From the NCBI RefSeq assembly GCF_030403505.1, contig NZ_JAUEMJ010000002.1, positions 372,001 through 436,000 of the forward strand: 64,000 nt of DNA, in the 5' to 3' direction. Every line of letters starts with the position of its first letter. Positions within the stretch are counted from its first letter, which is position 1. The position numbers and the translations under genes were made by a program. This stretch comes from Glycomyces tritici (GTDB lineage: Bacteria; Actinomycetota; Actinomycetes; Mycobacteriales; Micromonosporaceae). Shown here in pieces: positions 45,256 to 53,329 of the stretch. The notes under the pieces were generated by a model that worked only from the letters and a program-made list of their open reading frames with translations, made no database searches and was not told the origin of the DNA.

Positions 45256-45744
45256 ATGGCAGCCATGGACATCCCAGAAGAGATCGAGATCAGCCTCGTC
45301 CGCGCCGACGAGTACCAGGCCGTCGCCATGTTGCGATGGCAGTGGGAGACCGAGGGAGCGACGAAGCCGACCGGGGACCCGGAGGCCTTCGCGAAGGAGT
45401 TCGCCGACTGGGCGCAGCGGAACACCGAGACGCATCGGTGCATCGTGTTGCGCCGCAATGGGACTGTGGTCGGCATGGCCTGGCTCGCGGTCGTCGCGCG
45501 GGTGCCGACCCCCGGCAGCATGTCACGCGCGGGCGGCGACCTGCAGTCCGTGTACCTGGCGCCGGAGGTGCGCGGCCGCGGCCTCGGCGAGGGCCTCGTC
45601 GCCGAGGCCCTCGACGAAGCGCGGCGGCTGAACCTGAAGAAGGTCACCGTGCAGTCGACCACCAAGTCCAAGAACTTCTACGGCCGCAACGGCTTCATCG
45701 ACGCCCCCAAGATCCTCCAGGCCAAGCTCGAGGCGAAGCTGTAG
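45256..45744 (+). CDS. GNAT-family N-acetyltransferase
   Basis: The 162-residue protein has the GNAT acetyl-CoA loop VYLAPEVRGRGLGEGLVAEALDEARR (RGRGLG, motif A) and the C-terminal NFYGRNGFIDAPKIL (motif B). Acceptor unknown. Two in-frame ATGs occur (45256 and 45265); neither has a clear ribosome binding site. Directly downstream on the other strand are leftovers of an unrelated gene. Confidence 0.85.
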   Translation: MAAMDIPEEIEISLVRADEYQAVAMLRWQWETEGATKPTGDPEAFAKEFADWAQRNTETHRCIVLRRNGTVVGMAWLAVVARVPTPGSMSRAGGDLQSVYLAPEVRGRGLGEGLVAEALDEARRLNLKKVTVQSTTKSKNFYGRNGFIDAPKILQAKLEAKL

Positions 45745-45966
45745 CTCGGCGGAAGTCCTCGGCGTGGGCTTCGGCCCACTGCTCGAAGGTGCGCTGCGGA
45801 CGACCGAGACCTCCTCCACCGTGGGCAGCACCGGGGACTCGTCGAGCGATCCGTCCACATAGAAGTCACCGAAGGCGTGCACGTACCGCTCGGGCATGGT
45901 CGCCTCGAGCCGCGCCCGGGTCTCCTCCAGCGCCAGGACTCCTTGCGTCTCAAGCGACTCCGTGCC
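45745..45966 (-). pseudogene. frameshifted C-terminal remnant of an NmrA-like NAD(P)-binding protein
   Basis: The minus strand encodes LEETRARLEATMPERYVHAF-GDFYVDGSLDESPVLPTVEEV, and after a one-base deletion near GTCTCGGTCGTCC the next frame continues with GRPQRTFEQWAEAHAEDFRR. Together these are the usual end of NmrA-type SDR epimerase-like proteins (…PTVEEVTGRPPRTFEEWAREH…). The N-terminal part, start codon and stop codon are missing. It lies between the GNAT gene and the tig terminator, at one edge of the DNA inserted between tig and clpP1. Confidence 0.65.
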
Positions 45967-45985
45967 CTGGCGGGCCGACGCGAAA

Positions 45986-46016
45986 AAGGGGCCCACCGCT
46001 AAGCGGTGGGCCCCTT
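45986..46016 (-). terminator. intrinsic terminator of tig
   Basis: AAGGGGCCCACCGCT (45986-46000) pairs with AGCGGTGGGCCCCTT (46002-46016), followed on the minus strand by a run of five U residues. It is 20 nt past the tig stop. Confidence 0.88.
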
Positions 46017-46035
46017 GGAAAACCGTGATGAGGAA

Positions 46036-47442
46036 CTAGGCCTCGGCCTTCTCCTCTTCGGCGTCCTCGGCTTCGGCGTCAGCGTCGGCTTCGGCGGCCT
46101 TGCGGCCCGGGAAGAGGTCCTCCTCGGTGAGCTCGGTGCCGGAGGCGTCGGTGATCGAAGCCTCCTTGACGACCTCTTCGAGGGCGAGCTGCTGGCGCAG
46201 CGAGGCGGCGATCTGCTGAAGGCCGCCGTTCGTGCGCAGCTCGTCGACGAACTTCTGGAACTGGTCCTGCGGCACGCCGCGCTGCTGGGCCTGGCGCACG
46301 ACCTCGGCGGTCATGAGCTCGCCGGAGACCTCGAGCTCGCGCTCGCGGGCGATCTTGCCGAGGATGATCGACTGGCGGAGGCGGGCCTCCGAGTCGGCGA
46401 CCATGTCGGCCTTGAACTCGTCCTCGGACTTGCCCATGAGCTTCAGGTACTCGTCGAACTGCGCGAGCGCCTCGGCGGTCTCGCCGTCGTGGCCGCCCTT
46501 CATGTGCATGATCTCGTGCTCGACGTCCTCGGAGACGACCTTCTCCGGCAGCGGCAGCTCGATGGCCTCGACCAGCGCCTCGAGGGTCTTCTGGCGGGCC
46601 TCGTTGGCCTTGCCGGTGCGGGCCTGGGTCTCCAGGCGCTCACGGGTCGCGTCGCGCAGCTCGGCGAGGGTGTCGAACTGGCTGGCCATCTCGGCGAAGT
46701 CGTCGTCCAGCTCGGGGAGCTCGCGCTCCTTGACCTGGGTGACCTTGACCGCGACGTCGGCGGTCTCGCCCTCCTGCTCACCCGCGAGGGTGGACTGGAT
46801 GGTCTTCTCGTCCCCCGCGGACATGCCGATGAGCGCCTCGTCCAGGCCGTCGAGCAGGTTGCCCGAGCCGACCTCGTGGCTCATGCCGGTGACGGAGCCG
46901 CCCTCGACCTCGGCGCCGTTCTGGGTGGCGAGCAGGTCGAGCACGACGAAGTCGCCCTCGGCCGCGGCGCGCTCGACGGTCTTCAGCGACGAGAAGCGCA
47001 GGCGCTGGGACTCGAGGTCCTTGTCCACGTCCTCTTCGCTGACGCCCTCGGCCTCGACCGTGACCTTCAGCGAGGCGAAGTCGGGGAGCTCGAACGCGGG
47101 GGTCACGTCGGTCTCGACGACGAACTCGAAGGGCTTGCCCTCTTCGATCGGCTTGACCTCGGTCAGTTCGGGGCGGCCCAGCGCGTTCACGTCGTTCTCG
47201 GTGACGGCCTTGTTGAGGTTGGCCTGCACGGCCGGGTCCATCGCCTGCGCGTAGACCGACTCGCGGCCGATGCGCTGGTCGATGACCTGGCGGGGCGCCT
47301 TGCCGGGACGGAACCCGGGGACGCGGACCTGCTGCCCGACCGTCTTGTACGCCTCGTTGATGAACGGCGCCAGCTCCTCGAACGGCACCTCGACCGACAG
47401 CCGCACCCTGGTCGGGCTCAGGGTCTCGACAGTGCTCTTCAC
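46036..47442 (-). CDS. tig: trigger factor (ribosome-associated chaperone/PPIase)
   Basis: The 468-residue chaperone starts at GTG 47442 with TAGGAG upstream. It shows the ribosome-binding loop GFRPGKAP (about residues 43-50), the FKBP-like PPIase domain (about 160-245: GDFVVLDLLATQNG, HEVGSGNLLDGLDEALIGM) and the long helical C-terminal chaperone domain, ending in an acidic Ala/Glu tail. In most actinobacteria tig is directly followed by clpP1-clpP2-clpX; here it ends at its own terminator, and clpP1 is 16 kb away on the same strand. Confidence 0.97.
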   Translation of the reverse strand: MKSTVETLSPTRVRLSVEVPFEELAPFINEAYKTVGQQVRVPGFRPGKAPRQVIDQRIGRESVYAQAMDPAVQANLNKAVTENDVNALGRPELTEVKPIEEGKPFEFVVETDVTPAFELPDFASLKVTVEAEGVSEEDVDKDLESQRLRFSSLKTVERAAAEGDFVVLDLLATQNGAEVEGGSVTGMSHEVGSGNLLDGLDEALIGMSAGDEKTIQSTLAGEQEGETADVAVKVTQVKERELPELDDDFAEMASQFDTLAELRDATRERLETQARTGKANEARQKTLEALVEAIELPLPEKVVSEDVEHEIMHMKGGHDGETAEALAQFDEYLKLMGKSEDEFKADMVADSEARLRQSIILGKIARERELEVSGELMTAEVVRQAQQRGVPQDQFQKFVDELRTNGGLQQIAASLRQQLALEEVVKEASITDASGTELTEEDLFPGRKAAEADADAEAEDAEEEKAEA

Positions 47443-47788
47443 AGACGTACTCCTAGATCATTTCGCTCTATTGCCTTGCGACATTGACTTGCGTCGGGGC
47501 GGGGGGTTGCCGGGTCCGCATCGGTCCGCCGGCAGCGCAGCATCGACCCCCGCTCCGAACGAGTCTAGGCCGCCGCACCGTCGGGGCCCCGGCGGGTGTG
47601 GTCGATATCGCCGCTCGTCACCCGCGGCGGGGGCCGCGGCCGGGCAGGACGCGGCTCGGGCCGGCGGCGCCGAGATCGCCTAGACTACGCTCTGCAATCG
47701 TTCTCAGGAGGAGTCGGACGGCCCGGCATCCGGCACCCGGCAGCCGACACCGTCGGGCGACGCCCCATCCCGAACAGGAGTGAACGCT
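47443..47788. other. divergent region between tig and the ThuA-like gene
   Basis: About 346 bases hold the leftward tig promoter and the rightward ThuA promoter (CCTAGACTACG at 47678-47688 is a plausible -10 area). A strong AGGAGGAG at 47707-47714 is not followed by a usable start codon; its role is unclear. No RNA gene is recognised. Confidence 0.4.
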
Positions 47789-48457
47789 GTGGTTTCACCC
47801 GCAATCCTCGTCTTCACCAGGACGACCGGTTTCCGGCACGACTCGATCCCGGCCGGCGTCGCGGCGGTGGAGCGCATCGCCGCCGAGCTGGGCTTCGCGA
47901 CCGAGCACACCGAGGACGCGGCCGTGCACAACCCGCTCGACCTCGCCCGCTTCACGGCCGCCGTCTGGCTCTCCCCCTCCGGCGACGTGCTGGACGAGCT
48001 CGAGCGCGCGGCCCTGGCCGACTGGGTGACCGGCGGCGGCGGGTGGTGCGGCGTCCACGCCGCCTCCACGGCCGAGCGCTCCTGGCCGTTCTTCCGCGAG
48101 CTCGTGGGCGCCCGCTTCATCGGCCACCCGCCCGGGTGCACCCCCGGCGAGATCGACGTGGTGGACCAGGGGCACCCGTCGACCGAGCACCTGCCGAAGC
48201 GCTGGGCGTGGACCGACGAGTGGTACAGCTTCGACGAGCGCCCGAGGGGCTGGGAGATCCTGCTCGAAGCCGACGAGGACTCCTACGACACGGCCGACCT
48301 CGCCATGGGGAACCCGCACCCGATCGCGTGGCACCGCCGCCTCGAGGCGGGCCGGTGCTTCTACACGGCCCTGGGCCACGCCGCGGAGGCCTACGAGGAC
48401 GACGTGTTCCTCGCTCACCTCAAGGGCGGCCTCAGCAGTGTGCTGCCGCCCCGCTGA
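47789..48457 (+). CDS. ThuA-like domain protein
   Basis: The 222-residue protein has the ThuA/class I glutamine amidotransferase-like fold: ILVFTRTTGFRHDSIPAG at the start, AVWLSPSGDVLDELERAALADWVTGGGGWCGVHAASTAE with the nucleophile-elbow GVHAA, and PIAWHRRLEAGRCFYTALGH at the end. ThuA domains are linked with sugar (trehalose, glucose-derivative) use, but their chemistry is not established. GTG 47789 is preferred since AGGAG is 8 nt upstream; the GTG at 47780 overlaps that sequence. Confidence 0.87.
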   Translation: MVSPAILVFTRTTGFRHDSIPAGVAAVERIAAELGFATEHTEDAAVHNPLDLARFTAAVWLSPSGDVLDELERAALADWVTGGGGWCGVHAASTAERSWPFFRELVGARFIGHPPGCTPGEIDVVDQGHPSTEHLPKRWAWTDEWYSFDERPRGWEILLEADEDSYDTADLAMGNPHPIAWHRRLEAGRCFYTALGHAAEAYEDDVFLAHLKGGLSSVLPPR

Positions 48458-48526
48458 GGGACTCGAGCCCTGAGCCGCCCTCCGGGCGATGCGCTACACT
48501 CGTCTGCGTCCGCTTCGGCGGACCGC

Positions 48527-48597
48527 GCGGGTGTAGCTCAATGGTAGAGTCTCAGTCTTCCAAACTGATTGCGCGGGTTCGATTCCCGTCACCCGCT
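48527..48597 (+). tRNA. tRNA-Gly (anticodon UCC)
   Basis: The 71-nt cloverleaf has acceptor arms GCGGGTG/CACCCGC, D arm GCTCAATGGTAGAG, anticodon stem TCAGT/ACTGA with loop CTTCCAA (anticodon TCC), and T arm GCGGGTTCGATTCCCGT. U is the discriminator, usual for tRNA-Gly. CCA is not encoded. It reads GGA and other GGN codons. It lies between the ThuA gene and hemerythrin gene. Confidence 0.95.
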
Positions 48598-48607
48598 CAA
48601 GTGAACG

Positions 48608-48635
48608 AAGCCCTCGGCCGACAGGCCGGGGGCTT
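48608..48635 (+). terminator. terminator of the tRNA-Gly transcript
   Basis: AAGCCCTCGGCC (48608-48619) pairs with GGCCGGGGGCTT (48624-48635) with a GACA loop and one G-U pair, followed by TTCG; 10 nt after the tRNA. Confidence 0.75.
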
Positions 48636-48743
48636 TCGTCGTGCCCCGGCCCGCGGGTGCGGGTGCATGAAAACCGCGCTCGGCGGGTATTTCCGTTCCG
48701 CACGCCTCGCCAGGAGGCGATCGATGCACGGAGGGGGCAGGCC

Positions 48744-49298
48744 ATGAGTGGCGATGTCGTAGACCTGATCATGCAGGACCACCGCGAAGTGGAACGTCTG
48801 TTCGACAAGATGCGGCAGTTCCCGGATACCCGCCCGCTGGCGGCCCCGGTGCTGTCGGCGCTGCTCATCGCGCACAGCCGCGCCGAGGAGTCCACGGTCT
48901 ACCCGGCCGCCAAGGACGAGGCGGGCGACACCGAGGAGGTCGCGCACAGCCAGGAGGAGCACACCCAGGCCGAGCAGCTGCTCAAGCGCCTGATCGAGAC
49001 CGATCCCGAGTCGGCGAAGTTCGATGAGGTCCTCACCGAGCTGGAGGAGGCGGTCACCCACCACGTCAAGGAGGAGGAGTCCACGGTCCTCCCCCACATG
49101 AAGGAGCACCTCTCCGAGGAGCGGCGCATGGAGCTGGGCGAGGCGTTCGCGGCCAGCCGCGCCGAGCACCTGGGCGAGCGCCCCGGCGAAGCCACCAAGG
49201 AGGAGCTCCAGTTGCAGGCCCACAACATGGGCATGACCGGGGCCTCGGGCATGGGCAAGGCGGAGCTGGCCAAGAAGCTGAAGGCCAAGGCCGGCTGA
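48744..49298 (+). CDS. hemerythrin-domain protein with C-terminal Rho-N/SAP-like motif
   Basis: The 184-residue protein has a hemerythrin/HHE four-helix bundle (about 1-140) with metal ligands in MQDHREVERLF, LLIAHSRAEESTVYP, HSQEEHTQAEQLL and HHVKEEESTVLPHMKEH. The di-iron site could sense O2, NO or peroxide. The last ~35 residues (TKEELQLQAHNMGMTGASGM GKAELAKKLKAK) form a two-helix Rho-N/SAP-like module often found in nucleic-acid-binding proteins. GGAGGGGGC precedes the ATG. Single-gene unit with its own terminator. Confidence 0.85.
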   Translation: MSGDVVDLIMQDHREVERLFDKMRQFPDTRPLAAPVLSALLIAHSRAEESTVYPAAKDEAGDTEEVAHSQEEHTQAEQLLKRLIETDPESAKFDEVLTELEEAVTHHVKEEESTVLPHMKEHLSEERRMELGEAFAASRAEHLGERPGEATKEELQLQAHNMGMTGASGMGKAELAKKLKAKAG

Positions 49299-49316
49299 GC
49301 CGGACTTCAGGGCTAG

Positions 49317-49373
49317 GACACGGTCCCGCCCGCGCCGTCGCGTAGTACGCGGTGGCGCGGGCGGGGCCGTGTC
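49317..49373 (+). terminator. large hairpin terminator of the hemerythrin gene
   Basis: A 20-bp stem (49317-49336 with 49354-49373, one G-U) closes a 17-nt loop that itself contains CGCGTA/TACGCG. Confidence 0.85.
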
Positions 49374-49609
49374 TCGCGTTGGGGCGGAACGCTTCAGGCG
49401 TGCGCCGAACTTGTATCCGTAAAGCTCGGAAGCGTTTGCCCTCGTCGTTGTTTATCGATGTTCGTCAATGTAATCTGTTGGGACCCTCACGGAAGTCTCA
49501 CTCGAAATCACGGCATGAGTGGTCTCACCGTTGACGCCGCGCGCGCTCGAGCCGCGCCCTCCTCACCGTCGATGATGGACTATGCCTCTGGTCGGACAAG
49601 GAATCTGCC
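49374..49609 (+). promoter_or_regulatory. promoter region of the glucuronoyl esterase gene
   Basis: TTGTTT (49448-49453), a 17-bp spacer and TAATCT (49471-49476) make a good sigma-70-type promoter with a long leader (about 125 nt). Upstream, AAGCGTTT (49430-49437, within GGAAGCGTTTGCC) and AACGCTT (near 49388) resemble LacI-family half-palindromes, consistent with sugar control. Confidence 0.45.
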
Positions 49610-51241
49610 ATGGCATCATCGATCGACCCCCCGATCACCCTGCGACGACACCTCCGATTCGCACTCGTCCTGGCGGCCGCCTTCGCGGTCGCCGCCGCCT
49701 TCGTGCTCACACCGCACCTCACCCGGGCGGAGGCCCGAGTGACCGCCGCTTCGGAATGGGACGGCGCGGACTGCGACGTCGCCGTCCCCGGCGGCTGGGC
49801 CTCCAGCTCGCTGCTCCCCGACCCGTTCCTCAAGACCGACGGCACCCGCGTCACCTCCCAGAGCCAGTGGGAGTGCCGCCGGGCCGAGATCAAGGAGCTC
49901 GCCGAACGCGCGATCTACGGCGACAAGCCGCAGCCCGACAGCGTCACCGGTTCGGTGACCTCCTCGCGGATCACCGTGAACGTGAGCGACAACGGCCGCA
50001 GCACCTCCTTCTCGGCGAGTGTGCAGCTCCCCAGCGGCTCCGGGCCGTTCCCGGCCGTCATCGTCTACGGCGGCTTCGGCGCCGACACCGGCACGATCCT
50101 CGCCACCGGCACCGCCGTCATCGACTACGACCCCGGCGCGGTCGGGGCGGAAGGCACGCCGCGCAGCAACAAGCAGGGGGCGTTCTACAACCTGTACGGC
50201 GCGACCAGCACCACCGGCGTGCTCATGGCCCAGGCGTGGGGCGTCAGCCGCATCATCGACGTGATCGAGCAGTCCGGCGGGAGCATCCTGGAGCCGACCA
50301 CCGGCGTCACCGGCTGCTCCCGGTACGGCAAGGGCGCGTTCGTGGCCGGCGCCTTCGACCAGCGCATCGCCCTGACGATGCCGATCGAGTCCGGCAGCGG
50401 CGGCGTCTCGGCGCTTCGCTCGATCCCGCAGGAGAGCGGTTCCCAGCCGCTGAGCAGCACCTATAACGAGCAGCCGTGGCTCGGCGACGCGTTCAGCGCG
50501 TACACCGGCAACCCCGCCGGGCTCCCGGTCGACACCCACCAGGTCGTCGGCATGATCGCCCCGCGCGGGCTGTTCATCATGGACAACCCGCACGTCGAAT
50601 GGCTCGGCGCGCGCTCCGGCGCGCTCGCGGCCCTCGGCGGCGCCGAGGTCTACAAGGCGCTCGGCGCGGGGAGCAACCTCTCGTACCACTCGAACGTCTC
50701 GGACGGGACCCACTGCGCCACGCGCAGCGAGTGGCGGACCCCGCTGCAGCAGAGCATCAACAGGTTCCTGCACGGCACCGGCAACCCGCCCGCGACGATC
50801 AACATGCACCCGAGCAGGACGGCGAACCTCGCGCAGTGGCGCAGCTGGACGACCCCCACGCTGACGCCGGGCGGTCCGACCGAGACCACCACTCCGGCCG
50901 AGACCACGACGCCCGCCGAGACCACTTCGCCGCCTCCGGGCGGCGCGGGGTGCACCGCGACCGTGCAGGTGGCGAGCCAGTGGAACTCGGGATGGCAGGG
51001 CAGCGTCCTCGTCACGGCCGGCGCCACCGCGATCAGCGGCTGGACCGTGAGCTGGACATGGCCGGGAAGCCAGCGCATCACCAGTTCCTGGAACGCGTCG
51101 GTGACGAGTTCGGGCGCGGGCGTGACGGCCGAGGACGTCGGCTGGAACGGCGCGATCGCGGCCGGGCGGACGGTGACCGCGTGGGGCTTCGTCGCCAGCG
51201 GCGCGGGCACGGCACCGGTGGTGACCTGCACGCCCGCGTGA
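49610..51241 (+). CDS. secreted glucuronoyl esterase (CE15-like) with CBM2
   Basis: The 543-residue protein has a signal anchor/peptide (about 14-42), a CE15 alpha/beta-hydrolase domain (about 45-400) and, after a Thr/Pro/Glu linker (TTTPAETTTPAE), a CBM2-type cellulose/xylan-binding module (about 443-543). The catalytic triad is visible: S237 in TGCSRYGKGAF, E260 in MPIESGSGG and H368 in DGTHCA. Such enzymes cleave ester bonds between lignin and 4-O-methyl-glucuronic acid of xylan. AAGGAA precedes the ATG. It is a plant-biomass enzyme and is transcribed alone. Confidence 0.92.
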   Translation: MASSIDPPITLRRHLRFALVLAAAFAVAAAFVLTPHLTRAEARVTAASEWDGADCDVAVPGGWASSSLLPDPFLKTDGTRVTSQSQWECRRAEIKELAERAIYGDKPQPDSVTGSVTSSRITVNVSDNGRSTSFSASVQLPSGSGPFPAVIVYGGFGADTGTILATGTAVIDYDPGAVGAEGTPRSNKQGAFYNLYGATSTTGVLMAQAWGVSRIIDVIEQSGGSILEPTTGVTGCSRYGKGAFVAGAFDQRIALTMPIESGSGGVSALRSIPQESGSQPLSSTYNEQPWLGDAFSAYTGNPAGLPVDTHQVVGMIAPRGLFIMDNPHVEWLGARSGALAALGGAEVYKALGAGSNLSYHSNVSDGTHCATRSEWRTPLQQSINRFLHGTGNPPATINMHPSRTANLAQWRSWTTPTLTPGGPTETTTPAETTTPAETTSPPPGGAGCTATVQVASQWNSGWQGSVLVTAGATAISGWTVSWTWPGSQRITSSWNASVTSSGAGVTAEDVGWNGAIAAGRTVTAWGFVASGAGTAPVVTCTPA

Positions 51242-51338
51242 CGTGAGGGTCGGGGCGCTGCGGCGCCCCGGCCCGAACGCGTCACACGGCACTCCCGTGA
51301 CACGAGTGACCGTCACGACCGCTTGGTACGTTCCGGAC

Positions 51339-52547
51339 GTGTCCGCGCCCGATTCGTCCATCCGCCTGCGCCGCCTCGCGCTGCCGATCTACGGGCCGAC
51401 GATCCTCATCTCGGTCGGGATGGGCGCGGTCATGCCGCTCGTGGCCCTCTCCGCCCTCGACCTCGGCGCCAGTGTCACGCAGGCCGCGATCATCGTGGGG
51501 CTCATCGGTTTCGGCCAGCTCGTGGGCGACCTCCCGGCCGGGGCGCTCGCCCAGCGGTTCGGCGAGAAGCGGGTGCTCCTCGCCGCGTGCGTGGTCGAGG
51601 CCGCCGCGCTGATCACGGCCTCGCGCACCGACTCGCTGCCCGTGCTGTCGGCCATGGTGTTCATGGTCGGGATGTCGGCGGCCGTGTTCGGGCTCGCCCG
51701 GCACGCGTACCTCTCGGAGGCGGTGGCCCTCGGCTTCCGCGCCCGCGCCATGTCGACGCTGGGCGGCACGTTCCGCATCGGCGGGTTCATCGGGCCGTTC
51801 GTGGGCGCGCTGCTCATCGAGCAGCACTCGTTCGGCGCCACCTACGCGTTCGCCGCCGCGACCAGCCTCGCGGGCGGCCTCCTCAGCCTCGCGCTCCCGG
51901 ACCTGCCCGCGTCCCGCACCACGGCGACGCCGGAGAAGCGGAGCATGTGGTCGGTCCTCGCCGAGCACCGCCGCGTGCTGGCCACGCTCGGCGTCGGCGT
52001 CCTGCTCATCATGATCGCCCGCGCCTCGCGGCAGGCGATCATTCCACTTTGGGCCGAGCATCAGGGCCTGGACGCCACGGCGACGAGCCTCATCTTCGGC
52101 ATCGCGGCCGGGGTCGACATGCTGCTGTTCTACCCGGGCGGCGCGATCATGGACCGCTTCGGGCGGATGTGGGTGGCGCTGCCGGCGATGCTCGTCATGG
52201 GCGCCGGGTTCCTGCTCCTGCCCTTGTCCGGCACGGCGGTCGCGATCGGGCTCGTCGCGTGCTTCATGGGCCTGGGCAACGGCATCTCCTCCGGCATCGT
52301 GCTCACCCTCGGGGCGGACGTCGCGCCCGACGAGGGCCGCCGCCAGTTCCTCGGCGGATGGCGGCTGTGCGGCGACCTCGGCGGGGTCGCCGGGCCCGGC
52401 CTCATCAGCCTGGTGTCACTGGTGTTCCCACTGGGGGCGGCGGCGATCGCGCTCGGGCTCATCACGTGGTTCGGCGCGGCCTGGATGGCGAAATGGGTGC
52501 CGGTGTACGACCCGGCGCGGGAGTCCCGCGAGAAGGCCGCCGTCTAG
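51339..52547 (+). CDS. MFS transporter
   Basis: The 402-residue protein has 12 membrane segments with MFS signatures (GDLPAGALAQRFGEKRVL, and FYPGGAIMDRFGRMWVALPA in the second half). GTG 51339 is chosen because TACGTT at 51327-51332 is a -10 candidate 6 nt upstream (leaderless) and the longer frame to 51243 is non-hydrophobic. The palindrome GTGACCGTCAC (51306-51316) and a looser GTCAC-N11-GTGAC (51281-51301) lie upstream of the promoter and may bind a regulator. Substrate unknown. Confidence 0.85.
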   Translation: MSAPDSSIRLRRLALPIYGPTILISVGMGAVMPLVALSALDLGASVTQAAIIVGLIGFGQLVGDLPAGALAQRFGEKRVLLAACVVEAAALITASRTDSLPVLSAMVFMVGMSAAVFGLARHAYLSEAVALGFRARAMSTLGGTFRIGGFIGPFVGALLIEQHSFGATYAFAAATSLAGGLLSLALPDLPASRTTATPEKRSMWSVLAEHRRVLATLGVGVLLIMIARASRQAIIPLWAEHQGLDATATSLIFGIAAGVDMLLFYPGGAIMDRFGRMWVALPAMLVMGAGFLLLPLSGTAVAIGLVACFMGLGNGISSGIVLTLGADVAPDEGRRQFLGGWRLCGDLGGVAGPGLISLVSLVFPLGAAAIALGLITWFGAAWMAKWVPVYDPARESREKAAV

Positions 52548-52626
52548 CCGACCGCAAACCCGTTGGCCCGCAACCGGTCCTACCCGGCATACTCGGGTTT
52601 TGCAGTGGAGTGCGGGGAGGAGGCCG

Positions 52627-53283
52627 GTGCGGCTCGCAGGCAGGCAGTGGCGCACGCTCGTGGGCACGGCCCGGCTGGGCGCGGACTCCTATCGGGTGGT
52701 CCGGCCCGAACGTCCGCCCGCGCACGCCGTGCTGCACGAGGACCGTGCGGGCTGGCAGTTGTCGGTCGACAAGGCCGCGAGCGTCGAGCTGGCGATCGCC
52801 TGGTGGCTCGCGGCCCGCTCCCCGCGCAGTCTGGTCTGGTTCCCGCTGCGGACGGGCCCGGTCGACTGCGGCGCCTGGCCGGGGTCGCGGCGGCTGGACC
52901 TGGTGCTGCTCCACCACAGCCTGGGATTTCGCGTGTCCGAGTGGAAGCGCGTCCGCTCCAGGTTCGCGGAGCCGAAGGTCCACAAGGTGACGATGCCGGC
53001 GGGGGCGCTGCCCTCGCGCGAGTGGGATTTTCACGACTTCCCGTTCCACCGCGAGTTCCGCGACCGCCTCAACGGGAAGGTCGCGGCCGACACGTTGTTC
53101 GTGATCGGCAGCCGCGTCGCGTTCGAGCTCGCGGGCGCCGGCCTTCGCGAACTCGCCGAAGCAGCCCCGGCCTTCCTCGCCGGGAAGCCCGAGGCGCACC
53201 GCTGCGCCGAGATCGGCATGGGCCGCTCCGGATCGCACTCGTACGGCGAGCTGCACGTCGAATGCTGCAACCGGCACTGGTGA
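52627..53283 (+). CDS. hypothetical protein
   Basis: The 218-residue soluble protein starts at GTG 52627, with a strong GGGGAGGAGG just upstream. It is rich in Arg, Trp and His (RLAGRQWRTLVGTARLG, WKRVRSRFAEPKVHKVTMP, SREWDFHDFPFHREFRDRLN) and ends in HVECCNRHW. No signal peptide, membrane segment or known domain is recognised. It stands alone, convergent with the following secreted-protein gene. Codon usage matches the neighbourhood, so it is a real gene. Confidence 0.65.
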   Translation: MRLAGRQWRTLVGTARLGADSYRVVRPERPPAHAVLHEDRAGWQLSVDKAASVELAIAWWLAARSPRSLVWFPLRTGPVDCGAWPGSRRLDLVLLHHSLGFRVSEWKRVRSRFAEPKVHKVTMPAGALPSREWDFHDFPFHREFRDRLNGKVAADTLFVIGSRVAFELAGAGLRELAEAAPAFLAGKPEAHRCAEIGMGRSGSHSYGELHVECCNRHW

Positions 53284-53329
53284 GTCGGGCGCCGTCGCGG
53301 CGGGCCGGCGGCCCGCCGCGACGGTTCGG

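Noticed and set aside
48527..48597. tRNA-Gly as an attachment site of an integrated element
   Set aside because: No integrase gene and no repeated tRNA 3' end were found within the window; the inserted segment lies on the other side of tig.
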